Notes under the pieces: generated by a model
Database searches by the model: none
What the model was told of the DNA's origin: nothing
What the model saw: the letters and a program-made list of their open reading frames with translations, nothing else
Origin: Cupriavidus yeoncheonensis
GTDB taxonomy: Bacteria > Pseudomonadota > Gammaproteobacteria > Burkholderiales > Burkholderiaceae
DNA: 64,000 nt
Assembly (NCBI RefSeq): GCF_905397275.1
Contig: NZ_CAJPUY010000015.1
Span: forward strand, 1 to 64,000
Direction of reading: 5' to 3'
In this document: positions 1 to 9,571 of the stretch, piece after piece
Numbering within the stretch: position 1 is the stretch's first letter
How the letters are laid out: the number at the start of each line of letters is the position of its first letter
Made by a program: the position numbers and the translations under genes

Positions 1-357
1 GGACACGCCGGTGCGCATCACGTCCATCGGGTGGGCCGAGGCGGGCACCCATTCCAGGGCGGCCTTGACGTTGGCGGGCAGGCCGCGCAGCGACTTCAGC
101 TTGGTCTTGTACGCGGCCAGTTCGGCCTTGTTCGGCAGCTTGCCGTGGACCAGCAGGTGGGCGATTTCCTCGAACTCGCAGGCATCGGCCACGTCCAGGA
201 TGTCATAGCCGCGGTAGTGCAGGTCATTGCCGGTGCGGCCGACCGTGCACAGTGCGGTGTTACCGGCGGTCACGCCCGACAGGGCAACGGACTTCTTGGG
301 CTTCGGCCCGGTCGGCTGAGGGGCTTCAGCGAGTGGCACGTTCTTGGTTGCGGACAT
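1..357 (-). CDS. prpC: 2-methylcitrate synthase, N-terminal part (cut by window edge)
   Basis: The first 119 codons of a leftward gene are visible; the rest lies beyond the left edge. The product should condense propionyl-CoA with oxaloacetate in the cytoplasmic methylcitrate cycle. The translated N terminus contains LHYRGYDILDVADACEFEEI, typical of PrpC and of the citrate synthase fold, but it differs clearly from the gltA product encoded further right. AAGGAGA (363-369) sits just ahead of the ATG and fixes the start. A CitE-like lyase gene ends 59 bases upstream, so the two may be co-transcribed. The catalytic His and Asp residues are not in the window, so PrpC rather than another citrate synthase rests on this N-terminal resemblance. 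Confidence 0.85.
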   Translation of the reverse strand, partial: MSATKNVPLAEAPQPTGPKPKKSVALSGVTAGNTALCTVGRTGNDLHYRGYDILDVADACEFEEIAHLLVHGKLPNKAELAAYKTKLKSLRGLPANVKAALEWVPASAHPMDVMRTGVS

Positions 358-416
358 CCTGTTCTCCTTGGGTATTGGTATTTGCCGGATGTTGTGCGGA
401 CGCGGAGGGTCGCGGC

Positions 417-1397
417 CTAGTCGAAGAACAACTCGGCCACGTTGTCCGGCAGCGGCGTGCCCGTGGCGTGGGCGCGCTGCAGCAGCGACCAGTAATAACG
501 GTAGCTGGCGCGGTCATGCAGTTGGCCATCGTGCCGGATCGGGGCCCAGTTGTTCTCGTGGGCGGCCAGCAGGATCTGGCTGGCCGCGCCGATTTCCTCG
601 ATGCCTGGGCGGAACGCGGCGACGATCGGCTCGATCTGGCCCGGATGGATGCTCCACTTGCGCAGGTAGCCGAACTCGGAGCGCGCGCGCAGCGCGTCGT
701 CGCCCGCGCGCTGCGGTGCCTGCACATCGGTGCTGACATTGTGCGAAGGCACCTTGCCATAACGGTGGCAGGCCGCCGAGATCTCCAGCATGGCCCGGCG
801 GATCAGCGGGTGCTCGAACTGCTGCGGCGAGCGCATGGCTTCGCCGGGAATGGCACCGTGGTGGGCCGAGACGAAGTCCATCAGGCCGAAGCTCAGGCAT
901 TCGACCTGCACCAGCGAGGCGATATCGAAAGCCTGTTCGAGCGCGGCATGCGTCTCGATCAGCACATGAATCGGGATGTGGCGCGCAATGCCCGCCGCGC
1001 GTGCCGCCTGGTTGACGTGGTCGGTCACGCGGGCCACTTCGACGACATCGGTCACTTTCGGCACGACCACATAGGCCAGCCGGGCGCCGGCCGCGCGCAC
1101 GAGCACGTCGACATCCTGCTTCCAGCTCGAATGGGCGGGATCGTGGATACGCACGCCTACGCGATTGTGGGCATTGAGCGGGCTGTTCACGAGCTTTGCG
1201 CACAGTTCGGCGTGCTCGCGTTCCAGCCCTACGGCGGCGCCGTCTTCGCAGTCAAAGGTGATGTCGAAGACGGGACCAAGCTCTTGCTGCAGGGCCAGCG
1301 ACTTGAGCATCAGCTTTTCGCTGCCCGCGTAGTGATCGCACACCGGCAGCTGGATGGGGATGGCTTCGCCCTGGAACAGGACCTCGGAGGGATGCAC
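417..1397 (-). CDS. HpcH/HpaI aldolase / citrate lyase family protein (CitE-like)
   Basis: This is a TIM-barrel CoA-ester or oxo-acid lyase of the HpcH/HpaI/CitE family, about 326 residues. Visible family features are the acidic ITFDCEDGAA segment, VLIETHAALEQAFDI, FGLMDFVSAHHGAIP and a C-terminal IHPGQIEPI motif. I chose GTG at 1397 (product begins with VHPSEVLFQGE) because upstream in-frame starts fall inside the mdh terminator hairpin. There is no good Shine-Dalgarno sequence. No citD or citF subunits are adjacent, so it is probably a stand-alone lyase rather than part of citrate lyase. Its place between mdh and prpC suggests work on a malyl-, methylmalyl- or citramalyl-type CoA ester, but the substrate cannot be read from sequence. 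Confidence 0.8.
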   Translation of the reverse strand: MHPSEVLFQGEAIPIQLPVCDHYAGSEKLMLKSLALQQELGPVFDITFDCEDGAAVGLEREHAELCAKLVNSPLNAHNRVGVRIHDPAHSSWKQDVDVLVRAAGARLAYVVVPKVTDVVEVARVTDHVNQAARAAGIARHIPIHVLIETHAALEQAFDIASLVQVECLSFGLMDFVSAHHGAIPGEAMRSPQQFEHPLIRRAMLEISAACHRYGKVPSHNVSTDVQAPQRAGDDALRARSEFGYLRKWSIHPGQIEPIVAAFRPGIEEIGAASQILLAAHENNWAPIRHDGQLHDRASYRYYWSLLQRAHATGTPLPDNVAELFFD

Positions 1398-1457
1398 TTG
1401 GATTCTGGTCAGAAAGTGATTGGGAGGCGGGCCGCCGGACAGGGGAGGGCCCAACAA

Positions 1458-1505
1458 AAAAACCGGAGCCCGCGCCGATTCTTGAATCGTTGCGGTGCTC
1501 CGGTT
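1458..1505 (-). terminator. Intrinsic terminator of mdh
   Basis: AACCGGAGC (1461-1469) pairs with GCTCCGGTT (1497-1505), with a nested CGATTC/GAATCG hairpin. Read leftward, the stem is followed by a run of seven T. It lies 25 bases past the mdh stop and separates mdh from the lyase gene. Confidence 0.85.
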
Positions 1506-1529
1506 TCCCTAGCGGACAGGATCCGAAGA

Positions 1530-2513
1530 TCAGCCGAGCAGGCGCTGCACGCCGGCCTTTTCTTCTTCCAGTTCGTTCAGGGTGATGTTGATCTTCTCGC
1601 GGCTGTAGTCGTCGATCTCCAGGCCCTTGACGATTTCGTACTTGCCGTTGGCGCAGGTGACCGGGTAGCCGAACATGGTGTCGGCCGGGATGCCGTATTC
1701 GCCGTTCGACGGGATGCCCATGGTGACGACCTTGCCGTTGGTGCCCAGCACCCAGTCATGCACGTGGTCGATGGCGGCATTGGCAGCCGAAGCGGCCGAC
1801 GACAGGCCACGTGCCTCGATGATGGCGGCGCCGCGCTTGCCGACGGTCGGCAGGAACACGTCGTTGTTCCACACCGGGTCGTTGATCATGTCCTTGACGC
1901 TCTTGCCGTCGACGGTCGCGTAGCGGTAGTCGGCGTACATGGTCGGGCTGTGGTTGCCCCACACGAACATCTTCTCGATCGACGCCACCGGCTTGCCGGT
2001 CTTGGCGGCGATCTGCGACAGGGCACGGTTGTGGTCCAGGCGCAGCATCGCGGTGAAGTTCTCGCGCGGCAGGCTCGGGGCCGACTTCATGGCGATGTAG
2101 GCATTGGTGTTGGCCGGGTTGCCGACCACCAGCACCTTGACGTTGCGGCTTGCGACTTCGTCCAGTGCCTTGCCCTGCACCGTGAAGATCTGGGCGTTGG
2201 CTTCGAGCAGGTCCTTGCGTTCCATGCCCTTGCTGCGGGGACGGGCGCCCACCAGCAGGGCGACGTCGGCGTCCTTGAAAGCGACCTTCGGGTCATCGGT
2301 GATCACCACGCCAGCCAGCAGCGGGAAGGCGCAGTCTTCCAGTTCCATCACCACGCCCTTGACGGCCGCCTGGGCCTGGGGCAGGTCGAGCAGTTGGAGG
2401 ATGACCGGCTGGTCTTTACCCAGCATATCGCCGTTGGCGATGCGGAACAGCAGGGAGTAGCCGATCTGGCCAGCGGCGCCGGTCACTGCGACGCGCATTG
2501 GGGCTTTAGCCAT
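1530..2513 (-). CDS. mdh: Malate dehydrogenase (NAD)
   Basis: This cytoplasmic TCA enzyme interconverts malate and oxaloacetate. The 327-residue length is normal for the long MDH group shared with many beta- and gammaproteobacteria. The Rossmann motif [15 protein letters not shown] is at residues 11-25. The substrate-loop arginines lie in [12 protein letters not shown] (R93, R99). The catalytic pair is D160 in LRLDHNRA and H188 in [12 protein letters not shown]. It is followed by its own terminator and divergent from gntR across a 380-base gap, with sdh and gltA just beyond, so the region collects several TCA functions. Confidence 0.97.
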   Translation of the reverse strand: MAKAPMRVAVTGAAGQIGYSLLFRIANGDMLGKDQPVILQLLDLPQAQAAVKGVVMELEDCAFPLLAGVVITDDPKVAFKDADVALLVGARPRSKGMERKDLLEANAQIFTVQGKALDEVASRNVKVLVVGNPANTNAYIAMKSAPSLPRENFTAMLRLDHNRALSQIAAKTGKPVASIEKMFVWGNHSPTMYADYRYATVDGKSVKDMINDPVWNNDVFLPTVGKRGAAIIEARGLSSAASAANAAIDHVHDWVLGTNGKVVTMGIPSNGEYGIPADTMFGYPVTCANGKYEIVKGLEIDDYSREKINITLNELEEEKAGVQRLLG

Positions 2514-2893
2514 GAGTAAATCTCCAAACGAAAAGATGGGGGAAACCGGTCGGTGGCGTGCCGCGCAGGGGGAGGCACGTCACCGGGTGCTGGTTGTCGC
2601 CACAGCGGGGAGCAGCCGTCCGCCGGAACCAGGTGGCAAGGCCACTGGGCGGGACCGGTGAGGGAGAGCCACAACGGGTCATGGTGAGGCAACGAAGCGT
2701 AAGTCTACTGCGAAGCGGGGCGCATTAGCCAGATTGGACGGCTATCTTGTTTCTGTCACGCGTGCCGCCGGCGTGGACCAGCGCGAGTGTAGGCCGGGCC
2801 CCCCTCTATGTCAATTCATATGTCTTATATAAGACATAAGACATTTAACGTCAGGCTGGACGGACTTTGCCCTTTTGTGGTGAAATCCCCCCT
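2514..2893. other. Divergent mdh-gntR intergenic region
   Basis: This 380-base non-coding gap separates leftward mdh from rightward gntR. The half near gntR is AT-rich and holds the palindrome described separately. I see no convincing paired -35/-10 boxes for mdh and no small gene. Confidence 0.7.
2819..2838. promoter_or_regulatory. Perfect palindromic operator, probable GntR-family site
   Basis: The 20-base perfect inverted repeat TATGTCTTATATAAGACATA is followed at once by another half-site, AAGACAT (2838-2844). A related ATGTC lies at 2808-2812. It sits 56 bases before the gntR start and has the GT-N-AC layout usual for HutC/GntR operators. Autoregulation is the simplest reading; control of mdh (306 bases away) is possible. 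Confidence 0.7.
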
Positions 2894-3748
2894 ATGTCCT
2901 CCCTGCCTACGTCCCTGACCGGCGCCTCCGCACCTGGAGCGCAGGATTCTGGCGCCGCCAGTTCCGGTGCCGGGGCGCAGCCATCGCCTTCGCACCAGCC
3001 GCCCGCCCTCGCCGCGGCCCACGCCGTGCCGTCGCCTACCTTCAGTCCGCTCTACCAGCAGATCAAGGCCCTGATCACGCGCAGCCTGCAATCGGGCGAG
3101 TGGAAGCCGGGCGAGATGATTCCCAGCGAAATGGAGCTGGCATCGCGCTACAAGGTCAGCCAGGGCACCGTGCGCAAGGCCATCGACGAACTCGCCGCCG
3201 AGAACCTCGTGGCGCGCCGGCAAGGCAAGGGTACCTTCGTCACCACCCACCACGAAGACGTGGTCAAGTTCCGCTTCCTGCGGCTGGTGCCGGACGAAGG
3301 GGAGCCACATTATGGCGCCAGCCATGTACTCGAGTGCAAGCGGCTGCGCGCGCCCGCGGAGATCGCGCGGCTGCTCGATATCCGTACTGGCGACAGCGTC
3401 GTGCAGATTCGCCGTGTGCTGACATTTTCGGGCGAGTCGACCGTGCTGGACGAGATCTGGCTGCTCGGTGCCAACTTCAAGGGGCTCACGGCAGAGAAGC
3501 TGACCGAGTGGAAGGGCCCCATGTACGCATTGTTCGAGGCCGAATTCGGTACCCGCATGATTCGGGCCTCTGAGAAAATCCGTGCGGTAGCCGCCGACGA
3601 GACGGCGGCTACCTTGCTGTCTGTTCCGGTCGGGTCGCCCCTTCTGTCGGTCGAGCGCGTGTCGTACACATATGGCGACCGTCCGGTCGAGGTTCGGCGC
3701 GGCCTGTATGTAACCACGCGCCACTATTACCAGAATGACCTGAGCTGA
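2894..3748 (+). CDS. GntR-family transcriptional regulator (HutC/UTRA type)
   Basis: This is a DNA-binding regulator of 284 residues. After a low-complexity Ala/Ser/Pro tail of about 45 residues comes a winged-helix GntR domain: PLYQQIKALI, the recognition helix around SQGTVRKAIDELAAENLVAR, and wing RQGKGTFV. A UTRA ligand-binding domain follows at about residues 130-280 and ends with GLYVTTRHYYQNDLS. The ATG at 2894 is preferred to an upstream TTG. The gene stands between mdh and sdhCDAB-gltA with a perfect palindrome in its promoter region, so it may be an autoregulated regulator of TCA or propionate genes. That role and the effector are inference. Confidence 0.9.
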   Translation: MSSLPTSLTGASAPGAQDSGAASSGAGAQPSPSHQPPALAAAHAVPSPTFSPLYQQIKALITRSLQSGEWKPGEMIPSEMELASRYKVSQGTVRKAIDELAAENLVARRQGKGTFVTTHHEDVVKFRFLRLVPDEGEPHYGASHVLECKRLRAPAEIARLLDIRTGDSVVQIRRVLTFSGESTVLDEIWLLGANFKGLTAEKLTEWKGPMYALFEAEFGTRMIRASEKIRAVAADETAATLLSVPVGSPLLSVERVSYTYGDRPVEVRRGLYVTTRHYYQNDLS

Positions 3749-3898
3749 ATGTCGCTGCCCGGCGAGTCTGCGTCGCGATTATTGCGATAATCGCCATGGT
3801 GGCTGCGGCTATTGCGTGACGAGGGTGGTTTTGGCGCTTCCCGAGTCGCTGTGTGCGATTGTCGGGCGCCGCCTGTCCGGGCCCGATAGCTGAAAATT

Positions 3899-4013
3899 AT
3901 TGGTGCGGCGCGCAACAAAGGCGCTAAAATCTCATGGATTTGCCCCAATGCATTCTTTTGCATGCAGGGCAATGGCAGTTTCGTTTTTTGTTTACCGCAA
4001 ATTGGGGTCTCGC
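3899..4013 (+). promoter_or_regulatory. sdh operon promoter/leader region
   Basis: This is the 3' part of the 265-base gap before sdhC. A -10-like TAAAAT (3925-3930) lies 19 bases after a weak TTGGTG. A hairpin of ATGCA/TGCAT with GCCC/GGGC flanks follows at about 3942-3970. A GTTTAC hexamer is at 3990-3995. No Shine-Dalgarno sequence is obvious before the sdhC ATG. Promoter assignment is tentative. Confidence 0.4.
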
Positions 4014-4424
4014 ATGGCTGAAGCCGTCAAACAAGCCAGGCCGGAGTTCCGGAATATCGGTATCTCGCAGATCGCGAAATACCGGTTGCCCTGGGCCGGC
4101 AAGGTATCCATCCTGCATCGCGTGAGCGGTGCCTTGATGTTCATCCTCCTTCCCTTCGTTCTGTACCTGTTTGAGCAGAGCATTACCTCCGAACTGAGCT
4201 TCGCAAAGTTCTCGGCACTGTTGTCCGGTGGCTTCGTCAAGCTGGTTGTGCTGGCCCTGATCTGGGGTTATCTGCATCACTTCTGCGCTGGTATCCGCTT
4301 CCTGCTGCTGGACGTGCACGTTGGCGTCTCCAAGCCCGCTTCGGCCAAGTCTGCCATCAGCGTGCTGGTTGTCAGCCTGCTGCTTACCCTGATTTTCGGC
4401 CTGAAGCTGTACGGCCTGTTCTGA
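4014..4424 (+). CDS. sdhC: Succinate dehydrogenase cytochrome b556 subunit
   Basis: This is one of two membrane anchors of complex II, which bind heme b and ubiquinone. It has 136 residues and three predicted membrane helices. Near the N terminus it carries the family pattern RLPWAGKVSILHRVSGALMF, including the Ser and Arg of the quinone site. HHFCAGIRFLLLDVHVGV provides the heme-binding His region of helix II. ATG 4014 (MAEAVKQARPEF) is preferred to in-frame upstream starts, which would add an atypical tail. It is the first gene of sdhCDAB and lies 11 bases from sdhD. Confidence 0.95.
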   Translation: MAEAVKQARPEFRNIGISQIAKYRLPWAGKVSILHRVSGALMFILLPFVLYLFEQSITSELSFAKFSALLSGGFVKLVVLALIWGYLHHFCAGIRFLLLDVHVGVSKPASAKSAISVLVVSLLLTLIFGLKLYGLF

Positions 4425-4435
4425 GGAGAATCAAG

Positions 4436-4801
4436 GTGGCAAACAATAATATCGGTCCCAAGCGTCTTGTCGTCGGTGCGCACTACGGCCTGAAAGACTG
4501 GCTCGCGCAACGCGTCACGGCCGTGATCATGGTGGTCTTCACCGTGGTCCTGGCCATTGCTTTCCTGCTGTCGAACGGCGCTTCGTACGAAGCGTGGGCA
4601 GGGCTCTTCTCCAACCAGTGGATGAAGATCATCACGTTCTTGACCATCCTGTCGCTGCTGTATCACGCCTGGTTCGGCGTGCGCGATATCTGGATGGACT
4701 ATGTGAAGCCGCTGGCCGTGCGCCTCGTGCTGCAAGTTCTTACGATTCTGTGGCTCGTCGGTTGTGCGGGCTACGCTGCTCAGATTCTCTGGAGGGTGTA
4801 A
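4436..4801 (+). CDS. sdhD: Succinate dehydrogenase membrane anchor subunit
   Basis: This is the second hydrophobic anchor of complex II, 121 residues with three membrane helices. YGLKDWLAQRVTAVIMVVF forms helix I. The heme-ligand His is in LSLLYHAWFGVRDIWMDYVKP, a hallmark of SdhD. The start is GTG at 4436, with a GAGGAG Shine-Dalgarno sequence just upstream that overlaps the sdhC stop region. Only three bases separate it from sdhA, indicating tight translational coupling. Confidence 0.95.
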   Translation: MANNNIGPKRLVVGAHYGLKDWLAQRVTAVIMVVFTVVLAIAFLLSNGASYEAWAGLFSNQWMKIITFLTILSLLYHAWFGVRDIWMDYVKPLAVRLVLQVLTILWLVGCAGYAAQILWRV

Positions 4802-4804
4802 TAA

Positions 4805-6583
4805 ATGGTCGCAGTCAAGACTGGATTGCCGCGTCGCCGCTTTGACGTGGTCATCGTCGGTGCTGGCGGCGCCGGGATGCGCGCATCCCTCCAGCTCGCG
4901 GAAGCCGGCCTGAACGTGGCCGTGCTGTCCAAGGTGTTTCCGACCCGCTCGCACACCGTGGCGGCGCAGGGTGGCATCGGTGCTTCGCTCGGCAACATGA
5001 GCGAAGACAACTGGCACTATCACTTCTACGACACCATCAAGGGCTCCGACTGGCTGGGCGACCAGGACGCCATCGAGTTCATGTGCCGTGAAGCCCCGAA
5101 GGTCGTGTACGAGCTCGAGCACTTCGGCATGCCGTTCGACCGCAACCCGGACGGCACGATCTACCAGCGTCCGTTCGGCGGCCACACCGCCAACTACGGC
5201 GAGAAGCCCGTGCAGCGCGCCTGCGCCGCGGCGGACCGTACCGGCCATGCGCTGCTGCACACGCTGTACCAGCGCAACGTGCGCGCCAAGACCCACTTCT
5301 TCGTCGAATGGATGGCGCTGGACCTGATCCGCGACCAGGACGGCGACGTGCTGGGCGTGACCGCGCTGGAAATGGAAACCGGCGAGGTCTACATCCTCGA
5401 AGCCAAGACCACGCTGTTCGCGACCGGCGGTGCCGGCCGTATCTACGCGGCTTCGACCAATGCCTTCATCAACACCGGTGACGGCCTGGGCATGGCTGCA
5501 CGCGCAGGCGTGCCGCTGGAAGACATGGAGTTCTGGCAATTCCACCCGACCGGCGTGGCCGGCGCGGGCGTGCTGATCACCGAAGGCGTGCGCGGCGAAG
5601 GCGGTATCCTGCGCAACAAGGACGGCGAGCGCTTCATGGAGCGCTATGCCCCGACGCTGAAGGATCTGGCGCCGCGTGACTTCGTGTCGCGCTCGATGGA
5701 CCAGGAAATCAAGGAAGGCCGTGGCTGCGGCCCGAACGGCGACTACGTGCTGCTCGACCTGACCCACGTCGGCGCCGAGACCATCATGAAGCGCCTGCCG
5801 TCGATCCGCGAGATCGGCATGAAGTTCGCCAACGTCGACGCGATCAAGGAACCGATTCCCGTCGTCCCGACCATCCACTACCAGATGGGCGGCATTCCGA
5901 CGAACTTCCATGGCCAGGTCGTGGTGCCGAAGAATGGCAACCCGAACGAAGTGCTCAACGGTTTCTACGCGATCGGCGAATGCTCGTGCGTGTCGGTGCA
6001 CGGCGCCAACCGCCTGGGCACCAACTCGCTGCTCGACCTGGTGGTGTTCGGCCGCGCCGCCGGCAACCACATCATCGCGCAGAACCTGAAGCAGAAGGAA
6101 CACAAGCCGCTGCCGGCGGATGCCGCCGACCTCGCGATGTCGCGCCTGGCCAAGCTGCAGGCCACGTCGTCGGGTGAATACACGCAGGACGTCGCCAACG
6201 ACATCCGCAAGAACATGCAGTCGCATGCCGGCGTGTTCCGTACGCAGAAGCTGATGGACGAAGGCGTGGAGCGCATCCTGGAAGTGTCGGAGCGCGCCAA
6301 CAGCATCCACCTGAAGGACAAGTCCAAGGTCTTCAACACCGCGCTGGTGGAAGCCCTGGAAGTGGCCAACCTGGTGGAAGTGGCCAAGGCCACCATGATC
6401 TCGGCGGCTGCCCGCAAGGAATCGCGCGGTGCCCACGCGCACAGCGACTTCCCGAACCGCGACGACCAGAACTGGCTCAAGCACACGCTGTTCTACAGCG
6501 AAGGCAACCGCCTCGACTACAAGCCGGTGAAGATGGAGCCGCTGACGGTGGAAAGCGTTCCGCCCAAGGCCCGTACCTTCTGA
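4805..6583 (+). CDS. sdhA: Succinate dehydrogenase flavoprotein subunit
   Basis: This catalytic subunit oxidises succinate to fumarate and passes electrons to SdhB. The 592-residue length is typical. The FAD dinucleotide motif VIVGAGGAGMRASLQLAEAG is at residues 16-35. The covalent-flavin histidine is H50 in PTRSHTVAAQGG. Substrate-site motifs are EFWQFHPTG and HGANRLGTNSLLDLVVFGR. The chain ends with the usual R-rich capping region and VPPKARTF. It lies between sdhD and sdhB; the SdhE flavinylation factor is encoded just after sdhB. Confidence 0.98.
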   Translation: MVAVKTGLPRRRFDVVIVGAGGAGMRASLQLAEAGLNVAVLSKVFPTRSHTVAAQGGIGASLGNMSEDNWHYHFYDTIKGSDWLGDQDAIEFMCREAPKVVYELEHFGMPFDRNPDGTIYQRPFGGHTANYGEKPVQRACAAADRTGHALLHTLYQRNVRAKTHFFVEWMALDLIRDQDGDVLGVTALEMETGEVYILEAKTTLFATGGAGRIYAASTNAFINTGDGLGMAARAGVPLEDMEFWQFHPTGVAGAGVLITEGVRGEGGILRNKDGERFMERYAPTLKDLAPRDFVSRSMDQEIKEGRGCGPNGDYVLLDLTHVGAETIMKRLPSIREIGMKFANVDAIKEPIPVVPTIHYQMGGIPTNFHGQVVVPKNGNPNEVLNGFYAIGECSCVSVHGANRLGTNSLLDLVVFGRAAGNHIIAQNLKQKEHKPLPADAADLAMSRLAKLQATSSGEYTQDVANDIRKNMQSHAGVFRTQKLMDEGVERILEVSERANSIHLKDKSKVFNTALVEALEVANLVEVAKATMISAAARKESRGAHAHSDFPNRDDQNWLKHTLFYSEGNRLDYKPVKMEPLTVESVPPKARTF

Positions 6584-6617
6584 GCACCGCATCGTAGAGA
6601 AAACAGGACCCACAGAA

Positions 6618-7319
6618 ATGAAGCGTATTTTCGAAGTCTACCGCTACGATCCGGACAAGGACGCGGCGCCTCGCATGCAGACCTACGAGGTCGAGCTCGA
6701 CGGTCACGAGCGCATGCTGCTGGACGCGCTGGTCAAGCTGAAGAAGCTGGACGAGACCATCTCGTTCCGCCGCTCGTGCCGTGAAGGCGTGTGCGGTTCG
6801 GACGCGATGAACATCAACGGCAAGAACGGCCTGGCGTGCCTGACCAATATGCGCGAGCTGCCGGACCGCATCGTGCTGCGTCCGCTGCCCGGCCTGCCGG
6901 TCGTGCGCGACCTGATCGTCGACATGACGCAGTTCTTCAAGCAGTACAACTCGATCAAGCCGTTCCTGATCAACGACGAGCCGCCGCCCGAAAAGGAGCG
7001 CCTGCAGTCGCCCGAACAGCGCGACGAGCTCGACGGCCTGTACGAGTGCATTCTGTGCGCGAGCTGCTCGACGTCGTGCCCGTCGTTCTGGTGGAACCCG
7101 GACAAGTTCGTCGGTCCCGCTGGCCTGCTGCAGGCTTACCGCTTCATCGCGGACAGCCGTGACCAGGCCACCGGCGAGCGTCTGGACAACCTGAACGACC
7201 CGTACCGCCTGTTCCGCTGCCACAGCATCATGAACTGCGTCGATGTGTGCCCGAAGGGTCTGAACCCGACCAAGGCTATCGGCAAGATCAAAGAGCTGAT
7301 GGTTCGCCGCGCAGTCTGA
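6618..7319 (+). CDS. sdhB: Succinate dehydrogenase iron-sulfur subunit
   Basis: This electron-transfer subunit of complex II has 233 residues. The [2Fe-2S] site is C54, C59, C74, with D62 in place of a fourth Cys (CREGVCGSDAMN), as in the E. coli protein. The [4Fe-4S] and [3Fe-4S] ligands come from CILCASCSTSC (C144, C147, C150, C154) and CHSIMNCVDVCPKGLNP (C201, C207, C211). All cluster ligands are intact. It follows sdhA by 34 bases. Confidence 0.98.
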   Translation: MKRIFEVYRYDPDKDAAPRMQTYEVELDGHERMLLDALVKLKKLDETISFRRSCREGVCGSDAMNINGKNGLACLTNMRELPDRIVLRPLPGLPVVRDLIVDMTQFFKQYNSIKPFLINDEPPPEKERLQSPEQRDELDGLYECILCASCSTSCPSFWWNPDKFVGPAGLLQAYRFIADSRDQATGERLDNLNDPYRLFRCHSIMNCVDVCPKGLNPTKAIGKIKELMVRRAV

Positions 7320-7411
7320 TCCGGCGGAGTTCGAAGTAAAGAGCAGTTGTTGTAAGCGGCGCGTCAGCCTGAGCGGCAATATCAGGCGGGCGCGCCGGAA
7401 AGCAGGAAGCC

Positions 7412-7699
7412 ATGACCGAGAGTCTCGCCACCATCTTCTCCCACCAGGCCGATCCACACAAACGCGCGCGTCTGCGCTGGCGTGCGCGCCGCGGCCTCCT
7501 GGAGAACGACATCATCGTCGAGCGATTTTTCAACCGTTACGAGGAGAGCCTGTCCGACGAGGACGTGGCTTCGCTGAGCACGCTGTTCGAACTCAGCGAC
7601 AACGAGTTGATGGACCTGCTCCTTGCCCGCAAGGAGCTCGACGGTGAACTCGACACGCCCCCGATGCAGCGCATAATTGGCCTGCTGCGTTCGGTCTGA
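7412..7699 (+). CDS. sdhE: FAD assembly factor SdhE
   Basis: This small cytoplasmic helical protein (95 residues) promotes covalent attachment of FAD to SdhA. It carries the diagnostic RGxxE motif (R27-G-L-L-E31 in [15 protein letters not shown]), followed by the conserved acidic [16 protein letters not shown] segment of the YgfY/CptB family. Its position between sdhB and gltA fits this role and suggests expression with the sdh operon. It lies 92 bases after sdhB and 44 before gltA. Confidence 0.93.
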   Translation: MTESLATIFSHQADPHKRARLRWRARRGLLENDIIVERFFNRYEESLSDEDVASLSTLFELSDNELMDLLLARKELDGELDTPPMQRIIGLLRSV

Positions 7700-7743
7700 G
7701 TTTTTGGTCAATACTATTATTCACAGCATTTGAAGGATCCGAC

Positions 7744-9045
<1,302 letters not shown>

Positions 9046-9083
9046 GCGCTGGCATTGCCTCCGGCTGCGCACTGCAGCAATCA

Positions 9084-9117
9084 CAAACGCCCCGGCCCGC
9101 CGGGGCGTTTGTCTTTC
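9084..9117 (+). terminator. Intrinsic terminator of gltA
   Basis: A perfect 12-bp stem, CAAACGCCCCGG (9084-9095) with CCGGGGCGTTTG (9100-9111), is closed by a four-base loop and followed by TCTTTCT. Confidence 0.93.
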
Positions 9118-9571
9118 TGGCGCCAGGCCATTTGTGCGATGCGGCGAACGTGGCGGCAGGAAATTGCACACTGAGTGGTGAGAAGCGCAATTTGTGGCGA
9201 AATGTGTCGCCATCAGCCAACTAAGTTCCGCATTTATTGTGCGATTTTCGCTTCCGGCGGGGAATTTGACCCTATAATGCGGGCTGCTCTGCCGATGGCA
9301 GCCGGGCCACCCTCCGGCAAGCCGTGCGGCAAGCGGGGCAGGCGACAGCGCTTGCGCAATAGAGAACGCATCAAACGTTGTCTTTCCGAACCATGCTCCC
9401 CTGATCCTTCCGGGGGCTGACACATGCCGGGCCCCGCATTCGCTGTCTTCTTGCCGGACCCGTCTTCCGCGTCTCGGACCTGGTTTCTTTGTCGTCCGCG
9501 GGGTGTAGTTCGATTGCGCAGGTCATGCTGTCTCTGCCCGTATGACCAAAATACCAATCGAGGAGCACCTG
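9118..9571 (+). promoter_or_regulatory. Long leader/promoter region before the liv operon
   Basis: This is 454 bases without a gene. A consensus -10 hexamer TATAAT lies at 9273-9278 with no convincing -35. TTGACC at 9265-9270 is far too close to serve. If this is the start point, livK has a leader of about 285 bases. An in-frame ATG at 9542 could extend livK by ten residues but lacks a ribosome site. Confidence 0.45.

Noticed and set aside
252-2519. A rightward 755-codon open frame across mdh and the CitE-like gene
   Set aside because: It is antisense to two well-supported genes. High GC creates long open frames opposite real genes, and the translation is Arg/His/Gly-rich with no recognisable domain.
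4277-6613. A leftward 778-codon open frame across sdhD and sdhA
   Set aside because: It is antisense to sdhDA, which have intact cofactor motifs; composition is typical of a GC-rich shadow frame.
9265-9278. TTGACC followed by TATAAT as a promoter pair before livK
   Set aside because: The two hexamers are only two bases apart, so TTGACC cannot be the -35 box; only TATAAT is kept as a candidate.
9542-9571. ATG at 9542 as the livK start
   Set aside because: It would add ten residues ahead of the signal peptide and has no ribosome site, whereas ATG 9572 has GAGGAG at correct spacing.
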